A DNA stretch of 64,000 nucleotides from Candidatus Krumholzibacteriota bacterium (GCA_022711765.1 JAKLEB010000001.1:788694-852693), one strand, 5' to 3'; shown: positions 8,994-17,897, numbered from the stretch's first letter. Program-made: numbers and translations. Notes: generated from the sequence alone by a model not told the origin.

Positions 8994-9425
8994 TCAAGCG
9001 AGCTCGACGGTCTTGGGCTGCTGAGCCTGGTGCGGATGCTCCGCGCCGGCGTAGACCCGCAGGTGGGTCAGCTGGCGCCGGCCGAGCTTCGTCTTGGGCA
9101 TCATGCCCCAGACCGCCTTGGCGATCACGCGGTCCGGGTGGTTCCGCAACATCGTCTTCAAGGGCGTGGCGCGTTGACCGCTCATCCAGCCGGTGTGGTG
9201 CAGATAGACCTTCCGCTCCAGCTTCAGACCGGTGAGCTTGACGTCCTTCGCGTTGATCACGACGACGTTGTCTCCCATGTCGAGATTCGGCTGGAACGTG
9301 GGCTTGTGCTTGCCCCGCAGGAAGGTCGCCACGCGGGTCGCCAGCCGGCCGAGCGGGACGCCGGCGGCATCGACCACCAGCCAGTCCTTGGCGATCTCGC
9401 TGGCTTTCATCGAATACGTCTTCAC
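8994..9425 (-). CDS. rplM: 50S ribosomal protein L13
   Basis: A 143-residue L13. DWLVVDAAGVPLGRLATRVA, GDNVVVINAKDVKLTG and the YLHHTGWMSG and AVWGMMPK segments are typical. The start is GTG at 9425, with GGAGG six bases upstream; the open frame further upstream is leader. It heads the cluster that continues to rseP. A terminator-like hairpin lies about 110 bp before the start (see the leader entry). Confidence 0.96.
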   Translation of the reverse strand: MKTYSMKASEIAKDWLVVDAAGVPLGRLATRVATFLRGKHKPTFQPNLDMGDNVVVINAKDVKLTGLKLERKVYLHHTGWMSGQRATPLKTMLRNHPDRVIAKAVWGMMPKTKLGRRQLTHLRVYAGAEHPHQAQQPKTVELA

Positions 9426-9532
9426 TACTGGCCTCCAGGACGGTCCGCCGGGCCACAACTCCAGCGGACACAACGATGACGAAACGCTGCGGACCCGTCC
9501 GCGGCGCCGGCATCTCGCGGCAGTCTTCGGCA

Positions 9533-9558
9533 AGCAAAAATGCCGCCCGTGCGGCATT
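9533..9558 (-). terminator. Intrinsic terminator inside the rplM leader
   Basis: Read leftward: an 8-bp perfect stem AATGCCGC/GCGGCATT with a four-base loop, then a run of five T (two in the stem) and GC. It could simply end mtnA transcripts. However, a good promoter lies upstream at 9591-9619, so it also sits in the 5' leader of rplM, as an attenuator would. Confidence 0.8.
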
Positions 9559-9590
9559 CCGCCCGCTCCGTCACAGAACTCGGGGCTGGG

Positions 9591-9619
9591 AATCTAGCAT
9601 TCCCCGCCGGGAGTGTCAA
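9591..9619 (-). promoter_or_regulatory. Promoter for the rplM-rpsI cluster
   Basis: On the minus strand TTGACA (9614-9619), a 17-bp spacer and TAGATT (9591-9596) overlap the last codons of mtnA. Start of transcription would be near 9584, about 160 bases before the rplM start codon. Confidence 0.75.
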
Positions 9620-10680
9620 GGAATGGCAAGGGATTGCCCGTAGGGCGGCCGCAGCACGCCCCGCTCGGTGACGATGGCCGTCACCAGCTCGGCTGGCGTC
9701 ACGTCGAACGCCGGGTTAAACGCCGCAACCCCTTGCGGCGTCGTCCGTAAGCCGCCAAAGCCGTGGACCTCCTCCGGGTCGCGCGCCTCGATCATGATGT
9801 CTTCGCCCCGCGCCGTCTCGAGGTCGACCGTCGAGCTCGGCGCCGCCACGTAGAACGGCACCCCGTGCCGCCGGGCAAGCACGGCGAGCGGATAGGTCCC
9901 GACCTTGTTGGCGACGTCGCCGCCGGCCGTGATGCGGTCGGCGCCGGTCACCACAGCGTCGACCCTCCCCTGCCGCAGCAGCGTGGCGGCGGCCGAGTCC
10001 GCCAGCACGGTGACCGGGACGCCCTGGTTCTGCAGCTCCCAGGCCGTCAGCCGCGCGCCCTGCAGGAGCGGTCGCGTCTCGTCGGCGAACACCGCGATGC
10101 GCTTGCCCGCCTGCCAGGCCGCGTAGACGATGCCGAGCGCCGTGCCGTAGCCGCCGGTCGCGAGGGCGCCGGCATTGCAGTGCGTGAGCACCGAGCCCGC
10201 CGGCGGCAGCAGCGCCTGTCCTGCCTGGCCGATCGCGCGGCCCATGGCCACGTCCTCGTCGTGGACGGCCCGGGCCTCGGCGAGCAGGGCCTCGCCGACT
10301 CGCGCCGGGTCCGCGCCGGCGGCCAGCGCCGCGGCGGCCGCCCCGCGGACCCGCCGCAGCGCCCAGAAGAGGTTGACCGCCGTGGGTCGGGTGGCGGCCA
10401 GCGCGTCGTGATCGCGCGCGAGCCGGTCGGCGAGCCGCGGCGGGTCCTCGCCTGCCTCGCGCCCCAGCCGCCACGACAGCGCCAGCCCGTAGCCGGCGGC
10501 GATCCCGATCGCGGGCGCGCCGCGCACGACCAGCGCGCGGATCGCCGCCCCGAGCTCGGCGATCGTGCAGCAGTCGAGGAACCCGAGCTCCCGCGGCAGG
10601 CGCGTCTGATCGAGCAGGCGGACGGCGGCGCCCGTCCAGGTCACGACGGGGAACGGGAACGGCAGGCGCGTCGGATTCAC
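9616..10680 (-). CDS. mtnA: S-methyl-5-thioribose-1-phosphate isomerase
   Basis: A 354-residue enzyme of methionine salvage, related to eIF2B, that opens 5-methylthioribose 1-phosphate to the ribulose form. VVRGAPAIGIAAGYGLAL, the catalytic-cysteine region LTHCNAGALATGGYGTALG, and GADRI with GGDVANKVGTYPLA are all present. The GTG start overlaps the maf stop; GAAGGAGA lies just upstream. No other mtn genes are in the window, so it may serve salvage with scattered partners. Confidence 0.95.
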   Translation of the reverse strand: MNPTRLPFPFPVVTWTGAAVRLLDQTRLPRELGFLDCCTIAELGAAIRALVVRGAPAIGIAAGYGLALSWRLGREAGEDPPRLADRLARDHDALAATRPTAVNLFWALRRVRGAAAAALAAGADPARVGEALLAEARAVHDEDVAMGRAIGQAGQALLPPAGSVLTHCNAGALATGGYGTALGIVYAAWQAGKRIAVFADETRPLLQGARLTAWELQNQGVPVTVLADSAAATLLRQGRVDAVVTGADRITAGGDVANKVGTYPLAVLARRHGVPFYVAAPSSTVDLETARGEDIMIEARDPEEVHGFGGLRTTPQGVAAFNPAFDVTPAELVTAIVTERGVLRPPYGQSLAIP

Positions 10681-11309
10681 GCGTTCTCCTTCTCGCCGGT
10701 CAGGACCTCGCGGAGGGCGCGGCCGAGCAGCGCCAGCGGCAGACCCATGACGTTGAAGTAGCAGCCGCGCACGCCCTTCACCATCAGGGCGCCGAACCCC
10801 TGGATGCCGTAGGCGCCGGCCTTGTCGAGCGGTTCACCGGTCGCGACGTAACGCGCGATCGCGTCCGCCGACAGCGGCAGGAATTCCACCTCGGTGCGCT
10901 CGTGGCCGAGCCAGCGGCGGTCCGCGCCGCCGCAGAGCGCGATCGCCGTGACGACGGCGTGGCGACGGCCGGCCAGCCGGGCGAGGATCGCCCGGGCGTC
11001 CGCGTCGTCGCGCGGCTTCTCGAGGATCTCGCCATCGACCACCACGATCGTGTCGGCGCCGAGGACCAGGCGTCCCGGCGACACCGCGCCGACCGCCAGC
11101 GCCTTGAGCCAGGCGAGTTCCTCGGCGTACCGCGACGGCTCGGCATGGAGCGACCCGAGCCGCGCGGCATGCGCGGATTCGACGTCGCCGGCGGGTCGGA
11201 CCTCGAACGGGATGCCGGCGATGCGCAGCAGCTCGGCGCGGCGCGGGGAGCGGCTCGCCAGCACGAGCGACTCGCCGGCGGGCCAGGGCAGGAATGGGCT
11301 GGTCGTCAT
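10677..11309 (-). CDS. maf: Maf-type nucleotide pyrophosphatase
   Basis: A 210-residue Maf/HAM1-like protein. LVLASRSPRRAELLRIAGI, GADTIVVVDGEILEKP and GAYGIQGFGALMVKGVRG are the family motifs. Members hydrolyse dTTP/UTP or modified nucleotides to monophosphates and have also been linked to septum inhibition. The YGIQG form fits the dTTP/UTP-type group (inference). The ATG at 11309 overlaps the dtd stop by four bases. Confidence 0.92.
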   Translation of the reverse strand: MTTSPFLPWPAGESLVLASRSPRRAELLRIAGIPFEVRPAGDVESAHAARLGSLHAEPSRYAEELAWLKALAVGAVSPGRLVLGADTIVVVDGEILEKPRDDADARAILARLAGRRHAVVTAIALCGGADRRWLGHERTEVEFLPLSADAIARYVATGEPLDKAGAYGIQGFGALMVKGVRGCYFNVMGLPLALLGRALREVLTGEKENA

Positions 11310-11752
11310 GGCGCGTCCCGATCGACGATCACCGTCACGGGGCCCTGGTTGACCAGCGAGACGGACATCGCGGCGCCGAACCGGCCCTCGCTGACCTCGG
11401 GCCACTCCTGCCGCAACAGCTCCGCGAATCGCCGGTACAGCGCCTCGGCCTGGCGCGGCGGCGCCGATCCGACGTAGCTCGGCCGATTTCCCTTGCGGCA
11501 GTCGCCGTAGAGCGTGAACTGGCTCACCAGGAGGATACCCCCGCCCACCTCGCGCAGGCTCCGGTTCATCTTGCCCTCGTCGTCGAGGAAGAGCCGCAGG
11601 TTCGGCAGCTTGCGCGCCATCCAGGCCAGCTCGGCTTCGGTGTCGCCGGGCGCGAACGCGGCGAGGACCACGAGGCCCTTGTCCACCTCGCCCGCCACCA
11701 CGCCGTCGATCGCCACCCGCGCCGGTCCGGACCTCTGCACGACGCACCGCAT
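11306..11752 (-). CDS. dtd: D-aminoacyl-tRNA deacylase
   Basis: A 148-residue cytoplasmic enzyme that removes D-amino acids (and glycine) mis-attached to tRNA. It starts MRCVVQRSGPARVAIDG and carries the two diagnostic motifs SQFTLYGD and, near the end, NQGPVTV, which form the chiral-proofreading pocket. It lies 5 bp after rel and overlaps maf. Confidence 0.95.
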   Translation of the reverse strand: MRCVVQRSGPARVAIDGVVAGEVDKGLVVLAAFAPGDTEAELAWMARKLPNLRLFLDDEGKMNRSLREVGGGILLVSQFTLYGDCRKGNRPSYVGSAPPRQAEALYRRFAELLRQEWPEVSEGRFGAAMSVSLVNQGPVTVIVDRDAP

Positions 11753-11757
11753 GCCCC

Positions 11758-13923
11758 TCACCCCACCTGGTAGCGGTCGATGCGCTCGATCCCGGGGATC
11801 CGCTGCACCGCCTTGAGGATCTTCTGCAGGTTGTCGAGGTTGTGGACTTCGACCACCAGCGTCGCCTTCGCGATCGCTCCCTCGCTGCCGAACTCGCCGC
11901 TCTGGATGTTGGCGCCCTCGTCCCCGATCACCCGGCTCACCTCCGCCAGGAGGTTCTTGCGGTCGCCGGCGTGGATGATCAGCTTCACGAGGAACACCTG
12001 GTCGGGCGACGCGTCCCAGGAGACCTCGATCTGCCGGTCCGCGAGCGCCGGGTCGCGCAGGTTCGGACAGCCGAGGCGGTGCACGGTGACGCCTCGCCCG
12101 CGGGTGATCACCCCGGTGATGTCGTCGCCCGGAATCGGGTTGCAGCAGCGGGCGAAGTTGACCATCAACTGGTCCTCGCCCGCGACCCGCACGCCGCCGG
12201 CGCGCCGGCGCAGGAGCGTATCGTACAGATCGCGGCCGCGATCGATGACCCGGTCCGGCAGCGAGCGCTCCGGCTGCTCGACGCGCTGCAGCACGCGCTG
12301 CCACGAGAGCTCGCCGCGGCCGACAGCGGCCAGCAGCTTGTCCAGATCGCTGTAGCCGAGCTCGACCGCGAGCGGCGACAGGTCACGCTCCAGGTTCAGC
12401 CGCAGCTTGTGCCGCTGCGCCTCCCGTTCGAGGATCTCGCGACCCAGGCGCAAGCTCTCCTCGAACTGCGTGCTCTTGATCCAGCGGCGGATGTGGTGCT
12501 TCGCGCGACCCGTCTTGACGATCTCGAGCCAGCTCGTCGACGGCCGGGCGGTCTTGGCGGTGAGGATCTCGACCTTGGCCCGGTTCTCGAGCGGCGTGCG
12601 CAGGCTCACGATGCGTCCGTTCATCTTGGCGCCCACGCAGTGCAATCCGACCTCGCTGTGGATCGCGAAGGCGAAGTCGAGGGGCGTCGCGCCTAGGGGG
12701 AGCTGGAACACGTCGCCCGCGGGGCTGAAGACGAAGACCTCGTCCTGGAAGAAGTCGATGCGCAGCGTCTCCATGAAGTCGCGCGGATCGTCCTCGTCCT
12801 GCTGCCACTCCATGATCTGGCGCAGCAGCTTCACCATCCCGGAGAAATCCGTCGAATCTCTGGAATCCTCCTTGTAGCGCCAGTGCGCCGCGATGCCCAG
12901 CTCGCTGCGCTCGTGCATCTCGCTGGTGCGGATCTGGACCTCGATGAACCTGCCGCCGGAGACCTGCACGGTCGTGTGCAGGGACTGGTACAGGTTCGGC
13001 TTGGGCTTGGCGATGTAGTCCTTGATGCGCTCCGTCAGCGGCGGGTACAGGGCGTGGATGACGCCGAGCGCGTGGTAGCAGTCGGTCTTGGTCCGCGTGA
13101 TCACGCGCAGCGCGAGCAGGTCGAACATGCGGTCGAGCTCGATCTCCTGCGCCAGCATCTTGCGATGGATGCTGTAGAAGTGCTTCGCGCGTCCCGAGAC
13201 CTCGCACTCGAGGCCGGCCGCACGCAGCGCGGCGAGCAGCGGCTCGCGCAACTCCTCGACGAGCCGCTCGCGCTCGGCCCGGGTCTGCTTGATCCCGGAC
13301 TCGATCGCGAAGTAGCGCTCCGGCTGCAGGACCCTGAAGGACCGATCCTCCAGCTCCCACTTCAGGCGGGCGATGCCGAAGCGGTGGGCGAGCGGCGCAT
13401 AGACGTCCATCGTCTCCTGGGCGATGTCACGCTGCTGATCGAGCTCCATGTGCTCGATCGTGCGCATGTTGTGCAGCCGGTCCGCGAGCTTGATCAGGAC
13501 CGTGCGCGGGTCCTCGGCGGTCGACAGGATCAGCTTGCGATAGGTCTCGGCTTTGCGCGCCTCGGGGTTGGCGATGGTCAGCTTGTCGATCTTGGTGACG
13601 CCGTTGACCATGTGGGAGACGTCGGCGCCGAACCGGGTCGTGATCTGCTGGAGTTCGGCGTCCGTGTCCTCGACCACGTCGTGCAGCAGCGCGGCCGCCA
13701 GGGTGTCCTCGTCCAGACGGAGCTCGGCGAGGATCTCGGCCACCGCCAGCAGATGGGTCACGTACGGCTCGCCGCTGCGCCGGGTCTTCTCGGCATGGAA
13801 CTGCGCGGCGAACGCGAACGCCTCGCGTAGCCGGTCGCCGTGCACGCCCGGGTTGTAGGCCGCGACCTGCCCGATCATCGCCTCCAGCCGCGCCTGGAGG
13901 TCGCCGCCGTCACGCGTCTTCAT
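11758..13923 (-). CDS. rel: Bifunctional (p)ppGpp synthetase/hydrolase, Rel/SpoT family
   Basis: A 721-residue long RSH protein that controls the stringent response. Domains in order: HD hydrolase (HD at 81-82 in ALLHDVVEDTD), synthetase (GRAKHFYSIHRKM near 244-256; KPKPNLYQSLHTTV after 306), TGS (about 385-445, VFVFSPAGDVFQLPLGAT), and a C-terminal ACT domain (VFLVKLIIHAGDRKNLLAEV). The loop RIKD at 299-302 is the RxKD form known from bifunctional enzymes rather than the ExDD form of synthetase-only RelA. The ATG overlaps the recJ stop by ATGA. Confidence 0.95.
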   Translation of the reverse strand: MKTRDGGDLQARLEAMIGQVAAYNPGVHGDRLREAFAFAAQFHAEKTRRSGEPYVTHLLAVAEILAELRLDEDTLAAALLHDVVEDTDAELQQITTRFGADVSHMVNGVTKIDKLTIANPEARKAETYRKLILSTAEDPRTVLIKLADRLHNMRTIEHMELDQQRDIAQETMDVYAPLAHRFGIARLKWELEDRSFRVLQPERYFAIESGIKQTRAERERLVEELREPLLAALRAAGLECEVSGRAKHFYSIHRKMLAQEIELDRMFDLLALRVITRTKTDCYHALGVIHALYPPLTERIKDYIAKPKPNLYQSLHTTVQVSGGRFIEVQIRTSEMHERSELGIAAHWRYKEDSRDSTDFSGMVKLLRQIMEWQQDEDDPRDFMETLRIDFFQDEVFVFSPAGDVFQLPLGATPLDFAFAIHSEVGLHCVGAKMNGRIVSLRTPLENRAKVEILTAKTARPSTSWLEIVKTGRAKHHIRRWIKSTQFEESLRLGREILEREAQRHKLRLNLERDLSPLAVELGYSDLDKLLAAVGRGELSWQRVLQRVEQPERSLPDRVIDRGRDLYDTLLRRRAGGVRVAGEDQLMVNFARCCNPIPGDDITGVITRGRGVTVHRLGCPNLRDPALADRQIEVSWDASPDQVFLVKLIIHAGDRKNLLAEVSRVIGDEGANIQSGEFGSEGAIAKATLVVEVHNLDNLQKILKAVQRIPGIERIDRYQVG

Positions 13924-15851
13924 GAATTGCCGGCGGGGCGGATGTCGACCAGCAACTGCTGGACCGGATCGTAGCTGCCCCCGCGGGGACGGAAGTTGCT
14001 GCGGCCGACCTGGAAGAGGACGTCCCAGACGGTGGCCAGGGGATCCCGGCCGCTCTCCAGCAGCCGCGTCGATTCCCGGCGCCAGGCCTCGCCGGCGCCG
14101 AACGCGACGAATTCGCGGGAGAGGGCCGACGGCCCGTTGCGACCCTGGTTCGGGCAGCGGAACGCGAAGCGCAGGTGGGCGCCGCCGCCCATGACCGCGG
14201 GGGTCTGCTTCAGCTTGAGGCCCGTGCTGCGGAAGATCGGTTTCGGGTTGCCGGAGCCGAACGGCTCCATCTTGTCGAGCTCCCAGACCAGCTTCGCGAC
14301 GTCCTGGGCGGACAGCTCCTCGAGAGGCAGGTCGAGGTCGTAGCCGACCGGGATCGGCCCGTGCTGCGGTTCCCGGCGCAGCGCCCCGAGGAACGCGTCG
14401 CGGAAGTCCCGGATGTCGCGCCGCCGCAGCGTGAGGCCGGCCGCCTGGCTGTGGCCGCCGTAACGCAAGAGATAACCGGCGCAGCGGTCGAGCACGGCCT
14501 TGACGTCGACGTTGGCGACGCTGCGGGCCGAGCCGCGCGCTTCGTCGCCCTCCTCGGCGATGAGGATCGTGGGCAGCTGGTAGAGCTCGACCAGGCGGGC
14601 CGCGCCGATCCCGATGACGCCCTTGTGCCAGGTGTGGGAATGCAGCACGAGGCCCGGGTCGCCGCGCTCGACGTAGGGCCGCGCCATCTCGACGGCCTCT
14701 TCCTTGAGCGCGAGGTCCGCCTGCTTGCGCCGGGTGTTGGTGCGGTCGGCCTCCTGGGCGAGACGCTCGGCATGGTCCGGGTCGTGGGTCAGAAGCAGCT
14801 CGAGCGCGGCCATCACGCGCCCGATGCGACCGCAGGCGTTCAGCCGCGGCGCGACCTGGTAGGCGAGGTCCGACGCGGTGACGGGGAAACCGCGGTCGAG
14901 TCCGCTGACCCGCAGCAGGGCGGCGAGACCCGGACGGATCAGCTGGCGGTCCGCGAGCCGCGCCAGGCCCTTGCGGACCAGCACCCGGTTCTCGCCGGTG
15001 AGGCTCATCTGATCGGCGACCAGACCGAGCGCGACGAGGTCGGTGATCGTCTCCAGGAAGCCGCTCGGCAGGCTGTCCGGCCGGTCCTGTCCGATCGCCT
15101 GGGCGAACTTGAAGGCGACCGCGACGCCGCAGAGATCGGGATTCGGATAGGGCGCGTCGGGCCGGCGCGGATTCACCAGCGCCACGGCGCAGGGCCGCTC
15201 CTCGAAGATGTGGTGGTCGAGGACGATGACGTCGATGCCCAGTTGCCGCGCCAGCTCGAGCTCGGTGAGGGCGGCCGCGCCGGTGTCGACCGTGATCAGC
15301 AGCGTCACGCCTTCGGCGGCCCACTGGCGGACCTTGCGCGCGGCGACGCCGTAGCCGTCCTGCGTGCGGTCGGGAATGAACGGGGGCACGGCGCGGACCT
15401 GCTGGCCATCGACCGTCAGGCTGGTCAACAGCAGGTGCAGGACGGCGCAGCCCGTGATGCCGTCGACGTCGAAATCGCCATGGACGGCGACCGCCTCCTG
15501 GAGGCGCACCGCCCGCAGGATGCGCGCGACGGCCTTGTCCATCTCCACCAGCAGGAAGGGATCGGAGAGGTGCTCGAGCGACGGGTAGAAGAAACTCTCG
15601 AGGTCGCGGCGGCTGGTGAGGCCGCGGCCCGCCAGCAGGTTCAGCAGCCGCTCGGAGACCGGCTCCATGAGCGGGACCTCGCGGCGCAGGCGGTCGATGG
15701 TCTCGGTCGCGGGGACATCGCACGCGAGCCAGGGACGTCCCGTGAACCAGCCGACCGGGCCGGCGTCGGCCGGCGCCGGACAGGGAACGGCGACCAGGTC
15801 GGCGCGACCGTCGTCCTCGGGGTCGGAGGAAAGCGGGATCTCGAACTGCAC
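13920..15851 (-). CDS. recJ: Single-strand DNA exonuclease RecJ
   Basis: A DHH-family 5'-3' exonuclease of about 643 residues for recombination and mismatch repair. AVHGDFDVDGITG (metal site, about 122-134), VDTG (188-191), VLDHH (210-214) and the DHHA1 motif RYGGHSQAAGLTL are intact. I choose GTG 15851 because GGGGAG lies six bases before it; GTG 15869 is an alternative. The gene begins about 40 bp after the 3' end of RNase P RNA, so it may be read from the rnpB promoter. Confidence 0.94.
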   Translation of the reverse strand: MQFEIPLSSDPEDDGRADLVAVPCPAPADAGPVGWFTGRPWLACDVPATETIDRLRREVPLMEPVSERLLNLLAGRGLTSRRDLESFFYPSLEHLSDPFLLVEMDKAVARILRAVRLQEAVAVHGDFDVDGITGCAVLHLLLTSLTVDGQQVRAVPPFIPDRTQDGYGVAARKVRQWAAEGVTLLITVDTGAAALTELELARQLGIDVIVLDHHIFEERPCAVALVNPRRPDAPYPNPDLCGVAVAFKFAQAIGQDRPDSLPSGFLETITDLVALGLVADQMSLTGENRVLVRKGLARLADRQLIRPGLAALLRVSGLDRGFPVTASDLAYQVAPRLNACGRIGRVMAALELLLTHDPDHAERLAQEADRTNTRRKQADLALKEEAVEMARPYVERGDPGLVLHSHTWHKGVIGIGAARLVELYQLPTILIAEEGDEARGSARSVANVDVKAVLDRCAGYLLRYGGHSQAAGLTLRRRDIRDFRDAFLGALRREPQHGPIPVGYDLDLPLEELSAQDVAKLVWELDKMEPFGSGNPKPIFRSTGLKLKQTPAVMGGGAHLRFAFRCPNQGRNGPSALSREFVAFGAGEAWRRESTRLLESGRDPLATVWDVLFQVGRSNFRPRGGSYDPVQQLLVDIRPAGNS

Positions 15852-15889
15852 GCGACGCTCCCCTGCCACGGTCCAGCACGACGGGATCG

Positions 15890-16263
15890 GCGAGGGAAGC
15901 CGGTCGTAATCCGGGTTCTGTTACCACGCCGGCCGCGGCCGGCGGGCGACGACCATGTATCTCGGACCGCCGTTGCCGGCGGCCTCCAGCGACCTACCCG
16001 GGAGTCCAGCGAGGCGGGCCACCTCGTCCTCCCCTATTCGGTCTTGCTCCGGGGGGGTTTACCCTGCCGCTCCTGTCACCAGGAGCGCGGTGAGCTCTTA
16101 CCTCACCGTTTCACCCTTACCTCGCCGCAGCGAGGCGGTTTGTTTTCTGTGGCACTTTCCTAGGATCACTCCTCCTGGGCGTTACCCAGGCACCCTGCCC
16201 TGTGGAGCCCGGAATTTCCTCGAGCTCGCGGGGAGCCCGCGGCCGTCTCTCCGACTTCCCTCG
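15890..16263 (-). ncRNA. rnpB: RNase P RNA, bacterial type A
   Basis: The minus strand carries all conserved blocks of the tRNA 5'-processing ribozyme: GAGGAAATTCCGGGCTCC near the 5' side, GGAGGAGTGATCCTAGGAAA-like core, AGGAAAGTGCCACAGAAA, AGGTAAGGGTGAAACGGTGA, GGAGCAAGACCGAATAGGGG and, near the 3' side, ACAGAACCCGGATTACGACC. The ends are set by a P1 helix of at least 12 bp (GAGGGAAGTCGG with CCGGCTTCCCTC). Length about 374 bases. It sits between rnhA and recJ. Confidence 0.96.
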
Positions 16264-16269
16264 CGGTCC

Positions 16270-16298
16270 ATGATACGGCCGACGAAGACGCTTGTCAC
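16270..16298 (-). promoter_or_regulatory. Promoter of RNase P RNA
   Basis: On the minus strand GTGACA (16293-16298), 17 bp, TATCAT (16270-16275). Predicted start about seven bases downstream coincides with the first bases of the P1 helix. Confidence 0.85.
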
Positions 16299-16321
16299 AC
16301 AGAAATCTGACCGAATGACAG

Positions 16322-16981
16322 CTACTTCGCCGGATCGAGCGCCTGGTTGGCGAGGTGATCGGCATGGGCGTTCTTGGCTCGCGGCACGTGGCGGATCCGG
16401 AACTCCCTCAGTCGTTTCGCCAGGTGGACCGCCTGCTGGTACAGGGGCAGGAGGTCCTGGCTCTTGACCCGGTAGGTGCCCATCAGCTGCCGGGCGACCA
16501 GCTCACTGTCGAGGTACAGGTGGACGCGGCCGACCCCCCACCGGTCACAGTGCTCCAGCGCCGCCAGCACCGCCCGGTACTCGGCCTGGTTGTTGGTCGC
16601 CCGCCCGATCGCCTCGCGATGGGCGCAGAGGTCCGGCCCGTCCTTCTGGCGAAAGAGCACGCCGATCGCCGCCGGGCCCGGGTTGCCGCGGCTGGCGCCA
16701 TCGGTGAAGATCTCGAGGACGGGCGACCCCGTCGCAGGCAACGGGCATTCGGGAAGGTCGGCTGCCGCCGGCAGCCCCGGAAACGGCTCCTTCTTCGCCG
16801 CCGCCAGCGCAGCCGCGGGTTCCGCCTGGTCTTCCTTCAGCTCGCGCCGCCAGTGCGCCAGGCGTCTGCGCAGCTCGCGCACCGACAGGCCGCAGTCGCG
16901 GGCCAGCCGTCGCAGATCCTCGCTGCGCTCCAGGGTGCGCAGCAGCTCGCTGAGGGTCTCGGGTCCCTTGCTCTCGGTCAT
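16322..16981 (-). CDS. rnhA: Ribonuclease HI with N-terminal helical extension
   Basis: A 219-residue protein. The C-terminal domain from about 88 is RNase H: Asp94 (IFTDGASRGNPG), Glu134 (NNQAEYRAVLAAL), Asp158 (LYLDSELVARQL) and Asp208 (KNAHADHLANQA) form the catalytic set, so it should cut RNA in RNA:DNA hybrids. The first 50 residues resemble a small helix-turn-helix (RLARDCGLSVRELRRRLAHW) instead of the usual hybrid-binding domain; a charged linker follows. CAGGAG precedes the ATG. It lies 15 bp after the zinc-ribbon gene, a pairing seen in other bacteria. Confidence 0.93.
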   Translation of the reverse strand: MTESKGPETLSELLRTLERSEDLRRLARDCGLSVRELRRRLAHWRRELKEDQAEPAAALAAAKKEPFPGLPAAADLPECPLPATGSPVLEIFTDGASRGNPGPAAIGVLFRQKDGPDLCAHREAIGRATNNQAEYRAVLAALEHCDRWGVGRVHLYLDSELVARQLMGTYRVKSQDLLPLYQQAVHLAKRLREFRIRHVPRAKNAHADHLANQALDPAK

Positions 16982-16995
16982 GATCCACTCCTGGT

Positions 16996-17718
16996 TCAGC
17001 GGGTCCGGCGGCTGCTGCGAGCCACCACGTAGCGGCCGCAGCCCTGGCAGACGACCAGCGCCGTCTCGCGGTCGGCGTTCACGGCCTCCTGGGGCAGCAG
17101 GCTCTGGCCGCAGCCGGCGCAGGCGCCGTTCACGAGATCGGCGACCGGATCCGCCTGCTGTCCGGCGACCCGGCGCAGCCGTTGCCCGATCCGCGGCGGG
17201 AGCTGGCGGATCTGGTGCTCGAGGTCGCCCTCGAGCTCGGGGATCGCGCGCTCGGCGCGCGCGGCCCGATCCGCGTGGTCCGCGCGCCGGCTGGCGATGC
17301 GTTCCCGCTCGGCGGTCGCGGCGGCGGCCTCGGCCGCGAGGTCGACGGCCGCATGGTCGTCGTCCTGCCAGACGGCCAAGAGCCGCTGTTCGAGCTCGTC
17401 GCGCCGCCGGCGCATCGCCGCGATCTCCTCGGCCAGCGCGAGGGCGGTCGACGCGTCGCTCGCCGGCCGGGAGCGCCGGTCGCGCAGCTTGTCCTCCAGC
17501 GATTTCAGCTCGTCTTCGAGCCGGCGGGTCTCGGCGCGGCGCCGCCGGTTCGCGAGGGCGACCGCGTCGAGATCGCCGGCGTACTCGGCGTCGAGCGCGG
17601 CGAGGTCCTGCTCGCGATCGGCGCCCTGCGCGCGAGCCAGCCGGGCCCCGGCGAGCAGCCGATAGAGCTCGGCGCACTCGCGCAAACGGGCCAGGGTCAC
17701 GGCGAGCGGGCTGTCCAC
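16996..17718 (-). CDS. Coiled-coil protein with C-terminal C4 zinc ribbon (DUF164/CT398-like)
   Basis: About 240 residues. Nearly 190 residues of charged heptad-rich coiled coil (e.g. RRLEDELKSLEDKLRDRR, RRRDELEQRLLAV) are followed by a zinc ribbon with CAGC and CQGC pairs. This matches the C4-type zinc-ribbon family of unknown biochemical role, related proteins of which bind nucleic acid or the export/secretion machinery. I choose GTG 17718 since AAGGAG is six bases upstream; GTG 17733 is an alternative that would overlap that site. Probably transcribed with rnhA. Confidence 0.85.
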   Translation of the reverse strand: MDSPLAVTLARLRECAELYRLLAGARLARAQGADREQDLAALDAEYAGDLDAVALANRRRRAETRRLEDELKSLEDKLRDRRSRPASDASTALALAEEIAAMRRRRDELEQRLLAVWQDDDHAAVDLAAEAAAATAERERIASRRADHADRAARAERAIPELEGDLEHQIRQLPPRIGQRLRRVAGQQADPVADLVNGACAGCGQSLLPQEAVNADRETALVVCQGCGRYVVARSSRRTR

Positions 17719-17737
17719 GGCGCGCTCCTTCACGCAC

Positions 17738-17762
17738 GAAGGGGTGCGAGCGGCACCCCTTC
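17738..17762 (-). other. Hairpin between tRNA-Val and the zinc-ribbon gene
   Basis: A perfect 10-bp inverted repeat (GAAGGGGTGC with GCACCCCTTC) and a five-base loop. No T-tract follows on either strand. It could be a processing or pausing element after the tRNA pair, or a weak terminator. Confidence 0.45.
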
Positions 17763-17785
17763 TCCATCACTCGTCAGAGGATCGA

Positions 17786-17862
17786 TGGTGGGCGATACTG
17801 GACTCGAACCAGTGACCTCTCGCGTGTGAGGCGAGCGCTCTAGCCAGCTGAGCTAATCGCCC
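17786..17862 (-). tRNA. tRNA-Val (CAC)
   Basis: Cloverleaf readable on the minus strand: acceptor GGGCGAT/ATCGCCC, anticodon loop CTCACAC with anticodon CAC, T-loop GGTTCGAGTCC, discriminator A and an encoded CCA. Confidence 0.95.
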
Positions 17863-17897
17863 ATCCGTCGACGCGTTCCCAGTTTCCCGGGGGGCGC

